Assembly: GCF_030418305.1 (NCBI RefSeq)
Contig: NZ_JAUHPX010000005.1
Coordinates: 62,001-126,000, forward strand
DNA length: 64,000 nt
Direction of reading: 5' to 3'
DNA from: Demequina lignilytica
Lineage (GTDB): Bacteria; Actinomycetota; Actinomycetes; Actinomycetales; Demequinaceae
Shown: positions 25,692 to 34,293 of the stretch, in pieces
How positions within the stretch are numbered: position 1 is the first letter of the stretch
Layout of the letters: the number at the start of each line of letters is the position of its first letter
Program-made: the position numbers and the translations under genes
Notes under the pieces: generated by a model
The model's input: only the letters and a program-made list of their open reading frames with translations
What the model was told of the DNA's origin: nothing
Databases searched by the model: none

Positions 25692-25797
25692 CAGCACCTA
25701 CCGCCCCGCCTGCGCCGACCGCCGGATGCGATCTACCAGCCATGCCGTTCCGCACAGCGAGCGGAAGAGCTGCCCGGATCTGGAGCGGTAGGTGCTG
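25692..25797. repeat. Structured intergenic element bounded by a 13-bp inverted repeat
   Basis: Perfect 13-bp arms (CAGCACCTACCGC at 25692-25704, complement at 25785-25797) enclose 80 nt. Inside is a hairpin TTCCGC, 7-nt loop, GCGGAA (25748-25766). The block fills most of the 194-bp gap between the converging purU and nagA genes. It could be a bidirectional terminator, a small structured RNA or the remains of a miniature element; no reading frame or known RNA is recognised. Confidence 0.6.
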
Positions 25798-25839
25798 GTG
25801 GTCCGGGGCTGTGGAGCCGGTCGGTGCCGGCGGTCCGGG

Positions 25840-26721
25840 TCAGAGGCCGATGACCCGCGCCGGGACGGATGATGCGGCGGCGACCGCGTCCTCCCGCGCG
25901 ACCCCGGCGGCGACGCACACCTCGACCGCACGGTCGAGCGTGAGGGTCGAGCCGGCCAGCGTGTCGGTGCCCGCGAGCACCGCCCGTCCGTCCGACGTGA
26001 CGTCCACGTCGAGCCCGCCCAGCAGGTAGCGGCCCGGCGCGGCCGCGGCGGCGCTCATCGCGTCGGTCACCAGCACCACCCGCCCTGGGGCCGCTCGGAA
26101 CAGCGTCGCGATGTTCGCCGGCGCCACGTGGATGCCATCCGCGATCACCTCGATCGACACGCGCGGGTCCTCGATCGCGGCGCCCAGCGGCCCCGGCTCG
26201 CGCCCCGCGATGGGCCTCATCGCGTTGAAGCCGTGCGTGATCAGCGACGCGCCCGCGTCGAACGCGGCGCGCGCCTGGTCCGCGGTGCACTCGGTGTGCC
26301 CGACGGCGACGACCACGCCGGCGTCGACCAGCGTCCGGATCGCCTCGACCGCGCCCGGGAGCTCCGGCGCGACGGTGATCTGCCGCAGCGTGCCGTCGCA
26401 CGCGTCCAGCAGTGCGGCGACGGCGGCCGGCGCCGGCGCCGCCAGCGCCGACGGGTCGTGCGCGCCCTTCCTCGCGGGCGCCAGGAACGGGCCCTCGAGA
26501 TGGATCCCGACCAGCGCATCGTCGAGGCGCATGGCCTCGCGGATCACAGCCGCCGCTCGCGCGACGCCCTCGATCGGCATCGACACCAGGGAGGCGACGA
26601 TGCGCGCGGTCCCGTGGGCACGGTGCGCGTCCACCGCGGCGAGCGTGCCGTCGACGGTGTCGCCGAAGTCGTGCCCACCGCCGCCGTGGCAGTGGATGTC
26701 GACGAGCCCGTCCATGGTCAC
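25840..26721 (-). CDS. nagA: N-acetylglucosamine-6-phosphate deacetylase, compact form
   Basis: Catalytic signatures of NagA are all present: DIHCHGGGG (HxH), GIHLEGPF (metal Glu), AVGHTECT and ITHGFNAM (two His), and VLVTDAMSAA (catalytic Asp). The protein is about 293 residues, against about 380 for typical NagA: it starts directly at the HxH strand and stops at SSVPARVIGL, so both outer parts that form the small beta-sandwich domain are absent. It should convert GlcNAc-6-P to glucosamine-6-P. It is the last gene of the amino-sugar operon, 4 bp after nagB; GTG 26721 or ATG 26715 could be the start. Confidence 0.88.
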   Translation of the reverse strand: MTMDGLVDIHCHGGGGHDFGDTVDGTLAAVDAHRAHGTARIVASLVSMPIEGVARAAAVIREAMRLDDALVGIHLEGPFLAPARKGAHDPSALAAPAPAAVAALLDACDGTLRQITVAPELPGAVEAIRTLVDAGVVVAVGHTECTADQARAAFDAGASLITHGFNAMRPIAGREPGPLGAAIEDPRVSIEVIADGIHVAPANIATLFRAAPGRVVLVTDAMSAAAAAPGRYLLGGLDVDVTSDGRAVLAGTDTLAGSTLTLDRAVEVCVAAGVAREDAVAAASSVPARVIGL

Positions 26722-26725
26722 GACC

Positions 26726-27508
26726 CTAGATCCCCTGCCACTCCGGCTTGTTGTCCTGGGCCCAGCGGTAGTACTCGCGGAACCGCAGGCGCGACGCGGC
26801 GGCGGGGTCGACCACCACGGTGACGCGGGGATGCAGCTGGATGGCCGAGCCCGGCATCGAGGCGGAGACGGGTCCCTCGACGGCGGCTGCGAGGGCCTCG
26901 GCCTTCCCCTCGCCGAAGGCGAGCAGCACCAGGTGGCGGGCCCGCAGGATGGTGCCCAGCCCCTGGGTCACGCAGTGGATCGGCACCTGGTCGATCGAGT
27001 CGAAGAATCGGGCGTTGTCCTCGCGCGTGCGCTCCGTGAGCGTCTTGACGCGCGTCAACGACCCGAACGACGAGCCCGGCTCGTTGAACCCGATGTGGCC
27101 GGTGGTGCCGATCCCCAGCAGCTGGAGGTCGACGCCGCCGTGAGCCGCCAACGCGGCCTCGTACCGGTCACCGGCGGTCTCGATCCCGTCGAGCGCGCCG
27201 TCGGGCACGTTCACCCGGGCCGGATCGAGCCCGAGCGGGACCGTGACCTCGCGGTCGACCACGGCGCGGTAGCTCTCCGGGTGGCCCGCGGGCAGCCCGA
27301 CGTACTCGTCCAGCGCGAAGGCCGTGATCCGCGCGAAGTCGGTGCCCGCGGCGGCCTGGGCGCGCAGGCCCTCGTACACGGGCAGCGGGGTCGAGCCCGT
27401 CGCGACGCCCAGCGTGAACTCCGGCCGGGCACGGACCTCGGCGGCGATATGCGCCGCCACGAACGCGCCGGCAGCGGCCGGCGACTCCAGGACGATGACC
27501 TCAGCCAT
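26726..27508 (-). CDS. nagB: Glucosamine-6-phosphate deaminase
   Basis: The 260-residue protein has the NagB signatures GVATGSTPLPVYEGL, ITAFALDEYVGLP (catalytic Asp), LGIGTTGHIGFNEPGSSF (catalytic His) and CVTQGLGTILRARHL. It turns glucosamine-6-P into fructose-6-P and ammonia. The ATG at 27508 follows a GAGGAGG ribosome-binding site inside the end of the ROK kinase gene, overlapping it by 8 bp. A GTG two codons earlier is less likely. Confidence 0.95.
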   Translation of the reverse strand: MAEVIVLESPAAAGAFVAAHIAAEVRARPEFTLGVATGSTPLPVYEGLRAQAAAGTDFARITAFALDEYVGLPAGHPESYRAVVDREVTVPLGLDPARVNVPDGALDGIETAGDRYEAALAAHGGVDLQLLGIGTTGHIGFNEPGSSFGSLTRVKTLTERTREDNARFFDSIDQVPIHCVTQGLGTILRARHLVLLAFGEGKAEALAAAVEGPVSASMPGSAIQLHPRVTVVVDPAAASRLRFREYYRWAQDNKPEWQGI

Positions 27509-28394
27509 GTCCACCTCCTCGCATCGCGGCGCCGATCGCGGCGACCGGCACCTCCAGCTCCAGCGGCCGCATCCGGGCGGCCAGGTCGAGCGACGCGAGG
27601 AACGGGCTGGTCGCCGCCCACGCGTCGAGCAGGCGTCGGGCCCCGCCGATGAGCTCGTCGCCCCAGGCGGTCATGCCGCCGGCGACGACGACCTCATCGA
27701 CGTCGAGCGTCAGCACCAGGACGCGGACCGCCGAGGCGAGACCGAACATCGCGCCGTCGCAGATCGCCCGCGCACGGGCGTCGCCCGCGGCGGCGGCGGC
27801 GACCACGTCCGCCCCCGAGGCGCCGTCGACGCCCCACTGCAGGGTCAGTCCCGCGCCGGACGCATAGGTCTCGAGGCCGCCGGGAAGGCCATCGGAGCCG
27901 ATCGGTCCCGCCGGGTCGACCGAGACGTGCCCGATCTCGCCCGCCGCCCCGCGGGAGCCTCGCCAGAGCCGCCCGTCGAGGACCAGCCCCGCCGCGAGCC
28001 CGGTGCCGAGGTTGAGGTACGCCATGGAGCGCTCGCCCCCGCCGGCGAGCAGGTACGCACCCAGCGCGGCCGCGTTCACGTCGTTGTCGACGGTGGGCCG
28101 CGCCCCGAGCGCGGCCTCGATGGCGCCGGCCAGGTCCAGGCGGTCGACCTGGAGGTTGAGCGCGTGGCTCACCACCCCGTCGACCACGGTGCCAGGCGTG
28201 CCGATGCCGATGGTCAGGGAGGCCGGCTCCACGCCCACCTGGGCGCAGGCGTCGCGCGCGGCCTCGAGCGCCGCCGCGATCACCGCGGCGGCGCCCCGCC
28301 CCGAGGGCAGCGTCCGTCGCGCGCGCACCGCGCCGTCGGCGTCGACCACGACCGCGTCGGTCTTGGTCCCGCCGATGTCGATCCCGAGATGCAT
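27501..28394 (-). CDS. ROK-family sugar kinase lacking the zinc cysteines (probable GlcNAc kinase)
   Basis: The 297-residue protein has the ROK ATP-binding DIGGTKTDAVVVD at the N-terminus, the catalytic Asp in VDNDVNAAALG and GEIGHVSVDP. After GEIGH, ROK kinases normally have CxCGxxGCxE to hold zinc; here the stretch reads GSDGLPGGLE, so every cysteine is replaced while the glutamate is kept. By context, between a GH3 glycosidase and nagB/nagA, it should phosphorylate free N-acetylglucosamine. It starts 1 bp after the GH3 stop. Confidence 0.85.
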   Translation of the reverse strand: MHLGIDIGGTKTDAVVVDADGAVRARRTLPSGRGAAAVIAAALEAARDACAQVGVEPASLTIGIGTPGTVVDGVVSHALNLQVDRLDLAGAIEAALGARPTVDNDVNAAALGAYLLAGGGERSMAYLNLGTGLAAGLVLDGRLWRGSRGAAGEIGHVSVDPAGPIGSDGLPGGLETYASGAGLTLQWGVDGASGADVVAAAAAGDARARAICDGAMFGLASAVRVLVLTLDVDEVVVAGGMTAWGDELIGGARRLLDAWAATSPFLASLDLAARMRPLELEVPVAAIGAAMRGGGHG

Positions 28395-28395
28395 G

Positions 28396-29814
28396 TCAGC
28401 GTCCGATCAGCTCGAGGAGCGCGCCGCCCACCAGGCGCGACGCTCCGTAGGTGGCGACGTCCGCCCCGGCCTCGCCGGGCCAGCCCATGTCGACGGCGAC
28501 CACGTCAGCCCTCGCGCGGACGGCGTCCAGCGCCGCCAGCGCCCACGGGTGACGATGCGTGTCCTTGCCGACCACGACCGCCAGCGCACCGTCGGGGACG
28601 GCCGCGGCGAACGATGCGGGGTCGCCCTCGGGGCCCAGGGTCGCGACGGCGTCCACGCCCGCGGCGAACGGGCCCCACGGGGAGGCGCCGACCGCGATGT
28701 TGGCGGTGGGCTCGAGGCGCAGCCAGGCCCGCGGCCGGTCGCCGGCGAGCAGCGCCCGTGCGCGGTCCGAGACGGCGAAGGTGGTCGCCACGGTGAACGC
28801 GTCCATGATCGGAGGCGCGTCCACGACCCGCGACCGCCGCACCCGCTCGTGATGCGCGCCGAGCGCGGCCACGCGGGTCCCGGCGTCGCGCAGCCGCGCG
28901 GCCGGAAGCGTGCCGTCCGCGACGGCGGCGTCGATGGCGGCGACGATCGCGCCGAGCTCATCGTCGGGGTTGTTCGACCCCAGGCACAGCAGGTCGGAGC
29001 CGCCCGCGAGCGCCATCACGGCGGCCGCGGGGATCCCGCGTCCCTCGGACGCTCCCTTCATGTCGAGCGCGTCGGTGACGACGACGCCCTGGAAGCCCAG
29101 CCCCTCGCGCAGCAGGCCGCGCAGGATGGTCGGCGAGAAGGTCGCGGGGAGCTCGGGGTCGAGCTCGGGGACCAGGATGTGGGACGTCATGAGCGTCGCG
29201 GCTCGCGCGCGGATGGCCGCGACGAACGGCGGGAGCTCGCGGACGCCGAGCGTGGCCTCGTCCGCGTCGACCCGAGGCAGCGCCAGGTGCGAGTCCTGCG
29301 CGGTGTCGCCGTGGCCGGGGAAGTGCTTGGCGCAGGCGGAGACGCCGGCGCTCTGCACGCCCCGCACCCAGGCGGCGGTGTGGCGCGACACGAGCGCGGG
29401 GTCGGCGCCGAAGCTGCGCACGCCGATCACCGGGTTGAGCGGATTCGAGTTGACGTCGGCGTCGGGCGCGAGGGTGAGGTCGACGCCCACCGCCCGCAGC
29501 TCGGCGCCGACCCGTGCGGCGACGGCCTCGGTGGCCGCCGCATCGTCCAGCCGTCCGAGCACGGCGTTGCCGGGGAACGGCGATCCCTCGTGCTGGTAGA
29601 GCCGGCTGACGTCGCCGCCCTCCTCGTCGATCGCGATGATCGCGCGGGGGTTGGCGGCGTGGATCGCGTCGCACAGGACCCGCAGCTGCGACGGGGACTC
29701 GACGTTGTGGCCGAACAGGCACACCGAGCCGAGACCGTCGCGCAGGCGGGTCTCGAGCCAGCCGGGGAGGGTCGTGCCGACGAACCCTGGCATGAGCACG
29801 GCGAGCGGATTCAT
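28396..29814 (-). CDS. Glycoside hydrolase family 3 beta-N-acetylhexosaminidase (NagZ-like)
   Basis: The 472-residue protein has a GH3 TIM barrel (residues about 1-330) with the NagZ signatures AIDEEGGDVSRL, KHFPGHGDTAQDSH (His-Asp dyad that serves as acid/base) and VVVTDALDM (nucleophile Asp), followed by a second domain of about 130 residues. No signal peptide is seen, so it acts in the cytoplasm on imported disaccharides such as chitobiose or GlcNAc-anhydroMurNAc. A related Cellulomonas GH3 enzyme is a phosphorylase, so phosphorolysis is a possible alternative. It overlaps the permease gene by ATGA. Confidence 0.88.
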   Translation of the reverse strand: MNPLAVLMPGFVGTTLPGWLETRLRDGLGSVCLFGHNVESPSQLRVLCDAIHAANPRAIIAIDEEGGDVSRLYQHEGSPFPGNAVLGRLDDAAATEAVAARVGAELRAVGVDLTLAPDADVNSNPLNPVIGVRSFGADPALVSRHTAAWVRGVQSAGVSACAKHFPGHGDTAQDSHLALPRVDADEATLGVRELPPFVAAIRARAATLMTSHILVPELDPELPATFSPTILRGLLREGLGFQGVVVTDALDMKGASEGRGIPAAAVMALAGGSDLLCLGSNNPDDELGAIVAAIDAAVADGTLPAARLRDAGTRVAALGAHHERVRRSRVVDAPPIMDAFTVATTFAVSDRARALLAGDRPRAWLRLEPTANIAVGASPWGPFAAGVDAVATLGPEGDPASFAAAVPDGALAVVVGKDTHRHPWALAALDAVRARADVVAVDMGWPGEAGADVATYGASRLVGGALLELIGR

Positions 29815-30650
29815 CCCTTCACCGCCCCGCCCACCATGCCCTTGGTCATGCGGGACTGGACCACCAGGAAGAAGATGATGACCGGCACCGCGACCAGGGT
29901 CGACGCGGCCATGACCTGACCCCACTCGATCTGGCCGAACGCCGACGACTGCGAGAAGTTGCGCAGCCACAGGGGCAGCGTCTCGGTGGCGTCGGAGGTC
30001 AGCAGGATCGAGGCGAGCGCGAACTCGTTCCACACCTGCAGGAAGGCGAACACCCCGGAGGCGACCAGCCCAGGCGCGAGCAGCGGGAAGGTGATCCGCA
30101 TGAAGGCGCCGAACCGGCTGCAGCCGTCGATCATGGCGGCCTCCTCGAGGTCCGCCGGGACGCCCGCGACGAAGCCGCGGAGCATCCACATGGTGAACGG
30201 CACCACCATCGCGACGTAGATGATCGACACACCGGCGATGGTGTTGAGCAGGCCGAGTCCGGAGATCATCTTGTACTGCGCGATGAACATCGCCTCGGCC
30301 GGCAGCATCTGCACCAGGATCACGGCGACGACGAGCGACTTGCGCCCGCGGAAGCGGAAGCGCGAGATCGCGAGGGCGCCCAGGAAGGCCACGACGATGC
30401 ACACGACCAGCGCGATCGCCGTCACCACGAGCGACATCCTGAGGGCGCCGACGAAGCCGGAGTCTCCGAGCACCGCGGCGTAGTTGGCGGTCGAGCCTCC
30501 GAAGGGGCTGAAGGTCGGCTCGAGCTTCGAGATGGTCGCGGCGGACTGGAACGAGCTGTTGATCATCCAGTAGACCGGGAAGGCCCAGGCCACCGCGAGG
30601 ACGAGCGCCACCACCGATCCGACGGTGCGCAGGGGGCGCGTGCGGGTCAC
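29811..30650 (-). CDS. Sugar ABC transporter permease (MalG-like)
   Basis: The 279-residue inner-membrane protein has six hydrophobic segments and the EAA loop EEAAMIDGCSRFGAFMRITFPLLAPG typical of MalG/CUT1 permeases. The GTG at 30650 overlaps the stop of the first permease (GTGA), giving the start VTRTRPLRTVG. With the other permease and the binding lipoprotein it forms an importer. No ATPase gene is present here, as in actinobacteria that share one MsiK-type ATPase among several sugar systems. Confidence 0.92.
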   Translation of the reverse strand: MTRTRPLRTVGSVVALVLAVAWAFPVYWMINSSFQSAATISKLEPTFSPFGGSTANYAAVLGDSGFVGALRMSLVVTAIALVVCIVVAFLGALAISRFRFRGRKSLVVAVILVQMLPAEAMFIAQYKMISGLGLLNTIAGVSIIYVAMVVPFTMWMLRGFVAGVPADLEEAAMIDGCSRFGAFMRITFPLLAPGLVASGVFAFLQVWNEFALASILLTSDATETLPLWLRNFSQSSAFGQIEWGQVMAASTLVAVPVIIFFLVVQSRMTKGMVGGAVKG

Positions 30651-31600
30651 GACTTGTCCTCCTTCAGGAGCTCGCGCACGTAGACCCACGACAGCGCGAT
30701 GGTGAAGAGCATGACGAGCATCGCGGCCGCGGCGGCGACGCCGAACTTCCCCTGGCCCACGCCGAGGGAGTAGATGTACGTGCCCAGCAGGTCGTACTTC
30801 GAGCCGCGGGCGCCGAAGCCCTGCAGCAGCTCGATCTGCGCGTAGACCCGCAGGTCCCAGATCATCTGCAGGAGCAGGAGGATCACGAGCACCGGGCGCA
30901 GGATGGGCATGATGATGAGCCGCAGCTGCTGGAAGCCCGTGGCGCCGTCGAGGGAGGAGGCCTCGAGCACCTCGTCCGAGACCTGCGTGAGGCCGGCGTA
31001 GACGGACAGCGCGACGAACGGCACCGAGGCCCAGGTGATGATGACCGAGGCGACGGCGAAGAAGCTCAACGGCTCGACCAGCCAGTTGTGGCCGATCATG
31101 TCGACGCCGGGAAGCAGCGACAGCAGGTGGTTGATGACGCCGTTGCGGGCGTTGATGAGCCAGTTCCACACCGTCATCTGCGCGACGATCGGCATCGCCC
31201 AGGCGAGCAGCAGGGCGATCTGGAGGACCACGCGCGCCCAGCCGTGGATCGCCTTCATGAGCAGGGCGACGCCGATGCCCAGCGCCATGGTCGCGAGCGC
31301 GGTGACCGCCATGAAGACGATCGACTTGGCGAGGACGGCCCAGAAGCCGGTGTCGGTGAGCAGCTGGATGTAGTTGTCGAGGCCCACGAACGTGGGGTCC
31401 TGGCCGAACTGCTGGGCCAGGCCGTACTCGCGGAACGAGTTCCAGACCTGCCACACCAGCGGGTATCCCATGCCGGCGATCAGCACCAGGACCGCGGGGA
31501 TGGAGAGCCAGTACGGGAGCGGCGAGCGTCGGCGGCGGCGGCCGGGCGGCTCGGGCGCGCGCTGGGCCGCGGCGGCGGGCGCGGGCGCGATGGTGGACAT
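30647..31600 (-). CDS. Sugar ABC transporter permease (MalF-like)
   Basis: The 317-residue protein has a short Pro/Arg-rich N-terminus, six hydrophobic segments and an EAA-type loop (LEASSLDGATGFQQLRLIIMPILRP). It is the partner of the next permease, with which it overlaps by 4 bp. A strong hairpin (31643-31682) separates it from the binding-protein gene, which would let the binding protein be made in excess. Confidence 0.92.
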   Translation of the reverse strand: MSTIAPAPAAAAQRAPEPPGRRRRRSPLPYWLSIPAVLVLIAGMGYPLVWQVWNSFREYGLAQQFGQDPTFVGLDNYIQLLTDTGFWAVLAKSIVFMAVTALATMALGIGVALLMKAIHGWARVVLQIALLLAWAMPIVAQMTVWNWLINARNGVINHLLSLLPGVDMIGHNWLVEPLSFFAVASVIITWASVPFVALSVYAGLTQVSDEVLEASSLDGATGFQQLRLIIMPILRPVLVILLLLQMIWDLRVYAQIELLQGFGARGSKYDLLGTYIYSLGVGQGKFGVAAAAAMLVMLFTIALSWVYVRELLKEDKS

Positions 31601-31642
31601 GCGGAACCTCTTACGTCTCTCGGGTGGGAGTCTCCCCCATGG

Positions 31643-31682
31643 GCAGGCCCGGGCGCTCGGGGGGATGAGCGCCCGGGCCTGC
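31643..31682. terminator. Hairpin between the binding-protein and permease genes
   Basis: A perfect 16-bp GC-rich stem (31643-31658 with 31667-31682) and an 8-nt loop lie within the operon, 40 bp after the binding-protein stop. It probably stops part of the transcription or protects the upstream mRNA. Confidence 0.7.
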
Positions 31683-31722
31683 GTGCGGGGTCAGGACCCC
31701 GGGTGATGTGGTGACGGGAGGA

Positions 31723-33036
31723 TCAGCCGTTGATGAGGGCGTTGATCTTCTCGTCGTACTCGGCGGCGAGCGTCGCGACGTCGCCACCCTCCGCCACGGC
31801 CTGGAAGTACTGCTCCATCAGCGTGGCGTTCTCGACGGCCGCCCAGCCCGGCGCCGCCGGGGTCAGCTTCGAGCTCGACGCCGCCTCGAAGGCCAGCGCG
31901 TTCATCGGGCTCTGGGAGGTGTACGCGTCGGCGTAGTCGAGGTTGCCGGGACCCATGCCCGCCTCGGCCAGCATGCCCTGGTAGTCCGCGGAGAACAGGA
32001 TGCGCATGAGCTCCTTGGCGCCCTCGGGGTGCGTGGTGGTCGCCGAGATGGCGATGTTCGAGCCACCGGCGAAGACCGGGGCCGCGCCGCCGTCGACGCC
32101 GGGCAGCACGAACGCGCCGAACTTCTCGTCGTTCCAGGTCACCGTGTCGTCGTCGGCGATGTCGCCGAGGCAGCAGGCGGCCCAGCTCGGCGCGAGCGTG
32201 GTCGCGGCGGGGATGCCGGGGAGGAACTCGTCGTTGATCGCGAGGTACGAGTTCGCGTCGGTGTCGGTCGCGGTGGCCACCGACGACTCGACGAACAGCT
32301 CCTGCCACATCTCCATGCCGGCGACCGACTCGGGCGAGGACAGCGACGCGGTCCACGCGGAGCCGTCGAACGTCGCGATGTCGCCGCCGTTCGCGAAGAT
32401 CCACGCGATGCCCGAGCGCCAGTCCTGACCCGGGGTGTAGGAGCCGCCGACGCCGGCGTCCTTGAGCGCCTTGTTGACCTCGGTGAACTCGGCGAGGGTG
32501 GTCGGGACCTCCTGGCCGCCCGCAGCGTAGATGTCCTTGCGGTAGAACGCGAGGCGCGAGCCGAAGTAGTACGGGAGGGCGTAGGCGGTGTCGCCGACCG
32601 AGCCCGCCTCGACGAAGCCCTGGAGCAGCGAGTCGCCGCCCAGCTCGTCGTACATGTCGGAGATGTCCATGAACGCGCCCACCGTGGTGAAGGTCGCGGC
32701 CTGGGTGTTGCCGATCTCCGTGACGTCGGGCGTGTTCGCCGAGTCGGGCAGCGCGGTGGTGAGCGACGCGATCGCATCGCCCCAGCCGATCTGCTCGACG
32801 GTGAGGGTGCCGCCGTTCTGGTCCGCGTAGGTGGTCTTCAGGTAGTCGATCAGGTCGTCGGGGGTGTCCGTGCCCATCAGCCACAGGGTGATGTCCTCGG
32901 CGCCCGCACCCGTGGCGGAGCCGCCGGTGGTGGGCTCCGCCGAGGAGGCGGTCTCGTCGCCGGACGACGAACAGCCCGCGAGGGCGAGTGCGCCGGCAGT
33001 CGCGAACGCGACCATCCCGAGCATCGTCTTCTTCAT
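31723..33036 (-). CDS. Extracellular sugar-binding lipoprotein of an ABC importer
   Basis: The 437-residue protein starts with a lipoprotein signal peptide (MKKTMLGMVAFATAGALALAGC split by the lipobox LALAGC), then a Ser/Thr/Gly linker and a family 1 solute-binding fold (YYFGSRLAFYRKDIY, WRSGIAWIFANGG, NLDYADAY). It should capture amino-sugar oligosaccharides, judged by the NagA/NagB/GH3 genes downstream. A ribosome-binding site AAGGAA precedes the ATG. It is the first gene of the transport-catabolic operon. Confidence 0.92.
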   Translation of the reverse strand: MKKTMLGMVAFATAGALALAGCSSSGDETASSAEPTTGGSATGAGAEDITLWLMGTDTPDDLIDYLKTTYADQNGGTLTVEQIGWGDAIASLTTALPDSANTPDVTEIGNTQAATFTTVGAFMDISDMYDELGGDSLLQGFVEAGSVGDTAYALPYYFGSRLAFYRKDIYAAGGQEVPTTLAEFTEVNKALKDAGVGGSYTPGQDWRSGIAWIFANGGDIATFDGSAWTASLSSPESVAGMEMWQELFVESSVATATDTDANSYLAINDEFLPGIPAATTLAPSWAACCLGDIADDDTVTWNDEKFGAFVLPGVDGGAAPVFAGGSNIAISATTTHPEGAKELMRILFSADYQGMLAEAGMGPGNLDYADAYTSQSPMNALAFEAASSSKLTPAAPGWAAVENATLMEQYFQAVAEGGDVATLAAEYDEKINALING

Positions 33037-33092
33037 TGCCAGTTCCTTTTCTGTGTGGGGTGCTGGGCCGGGGCCGCAGCGGGTTCCGGGGC

Positions 33093-34268
33093 CTACGAGA
33101 CCCCGAGCTGTCCGGTGAGGACCATGACCGCGGCGCCGAGCACGACGATGTCGCGTCCCAGCGTGGTCATCCGCACCGTGGGACCCCCGTGGGAGTCGGC
33201 CATGGTGCGGGCACGGATGGTGTCGGCGGTCGCCGCGAGCAGCGTCCCGTCGAGCGTGTCGAGGGGTCCCGACAGGACCACCTCGGCAAGGTTGAGCGCG
33301 CCCACCACGGGCGCGAGGGCGATGCCGAGCCGCTCCCCCGCCGCGGCGAGCGCGACGGCGCGGGCCGCATCGTCCGCCACGCCCTCGAGACGCGACTGGA
33401 GGCGCGGGATCGCGAGCCAGGTCTCGAGGCAGCCCACCTTGCCGCATGCGCACAGCTCGCCGCCGTCGGTGCCGACCACCACGTGGCCGAGCTCGCCCGC
33501 CGCCGAGTGCGCGCCCTGCACCAGGGTGCCGCCGACGATCAGGCCGGAGCCGACTCCGCGGCCGACGCGGACCAGGATCGAGTCGTCCTGCACGCCGCCG
33601 AACGTGCGCTCGGCGAGCGCGGCGGCGTTCGCGTCGTTCGCGACCGTGACGGGCAGGCCGCTGCGCTCGGCGAGGATCGTCTGCAGGGGGAGGTCGGACC
33701 AGCCGAGGTTGGGGGCGGAGAGGACGGTGCCGCCCTGGTCGACGATGCCGGGGCTCCCGACGCCGACGCCGAGGATCGCGGCGGGGGCGCGGTCGGCCAG
33801 GCGGGCGAGGAGCTGGGCGACCGCGTCGACCGCCGCGTCGCCGGTGACGCCGGGAACGCTCAGCTGGTCGCGCACCAGCACCACGCCGTCGAGGTCGGTG
33901 ACCACGCCGCGGAACAGGCTGTCGTACGACAGGTCGAGCGCGACGATCGAGAAGCCGGAGCGGTTGATGTCGAGCAGGGTCGCGGGCTTGCCGGGACGGG
34001 AGTCGGCGCGCTGGCCGAGCTCGACGACCAGGCCCTCCTCGATGAGGTCCGCGACCAGGTCGGAGATGGTGACGCGGGTGAGACCCACGGCGCGGGCGAG
34101 GTCCGCGCGGCTGAGGTTGCCCGGGCGGTACAGCTCCTGGAGCACGAGGGCCCGGTTGTGGCTGCGGGCGCGCTCCGGCGTCAGCCGCGCGTCCTGGCGA
34201 GCGACGGAGGCGAACCGTCGCTGGCGGGCGGGCGACGGCTGCGTCGCGGGGGTGACCTCAGGAGCCAT
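33093..34268 (-). CDS. ROK-family transcriptional regulator of the amino-sugar locus
   Basis: The 391-residue protein has an N-terminal winged helix (LYRPGNLSRADLARAVGLTRVTISDLVADLIEEGLV, residues about 45-80) and a ROK sugar-sensing domain with GELGH and an intact zinc motif (LCACGKVGCLE). ROK repressors release DNA when they bind their sugar or sugar phosphate. A 9-bp inverted repeat covers its own -10 region, so it probably represses itself. It lies 56 bp upstream of the binding-protein gene on the same strand. Confidence 0.9.
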   Translation of the reverse strand: MAPEVTPATQPSPARQRRFASVARQDARLTPERARSHNRALVLQELYRPGNLSRADLARAVGLTRVTISDLVADLIEEGLVVELGQRADSRPGKPATLLDINRSGFSIVALDLSYDSLFRGVVTDLDGVVLVRDQLSVPGVTGDAAVDAVAQLLARLADRAPAAILGVGVGSPGIVDQGGTVLSAPNLGWSDLPLQTILAERSGLPVTVANDANAAALAERTFGGVQDDSILVRVGRGVGSGLIVGGTLVQGAHSAAGELGHVVVGTDGGELCACGKVGCLETWLAIPRLQSRLEGVADDAARAVALAAAGERLGIALAPVVGALNLAEVVLSGPLDTLDGTLLAATADTIRARTMADSHGGPTVRMTTLGRDIVVLGAAVMVLTGQLGVS

Positions 34269-34270
34269 GT

Positions 34271-34293
34271 TTGTTAGTAAAGAGTACTAACAA
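34271..34293. promoter_or_regulatory. Candidate ROK operator (inverted repeat)
   Basis: TTGTTAGTA, AAGAG, TACTAACAA is a perfect 9-bp inverted repeat, AT-rich in a very GC-rich region, 3 bp upstream of the ROK start codon. It covers the -10 box and part of the spacer. Confidence 0.75.
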
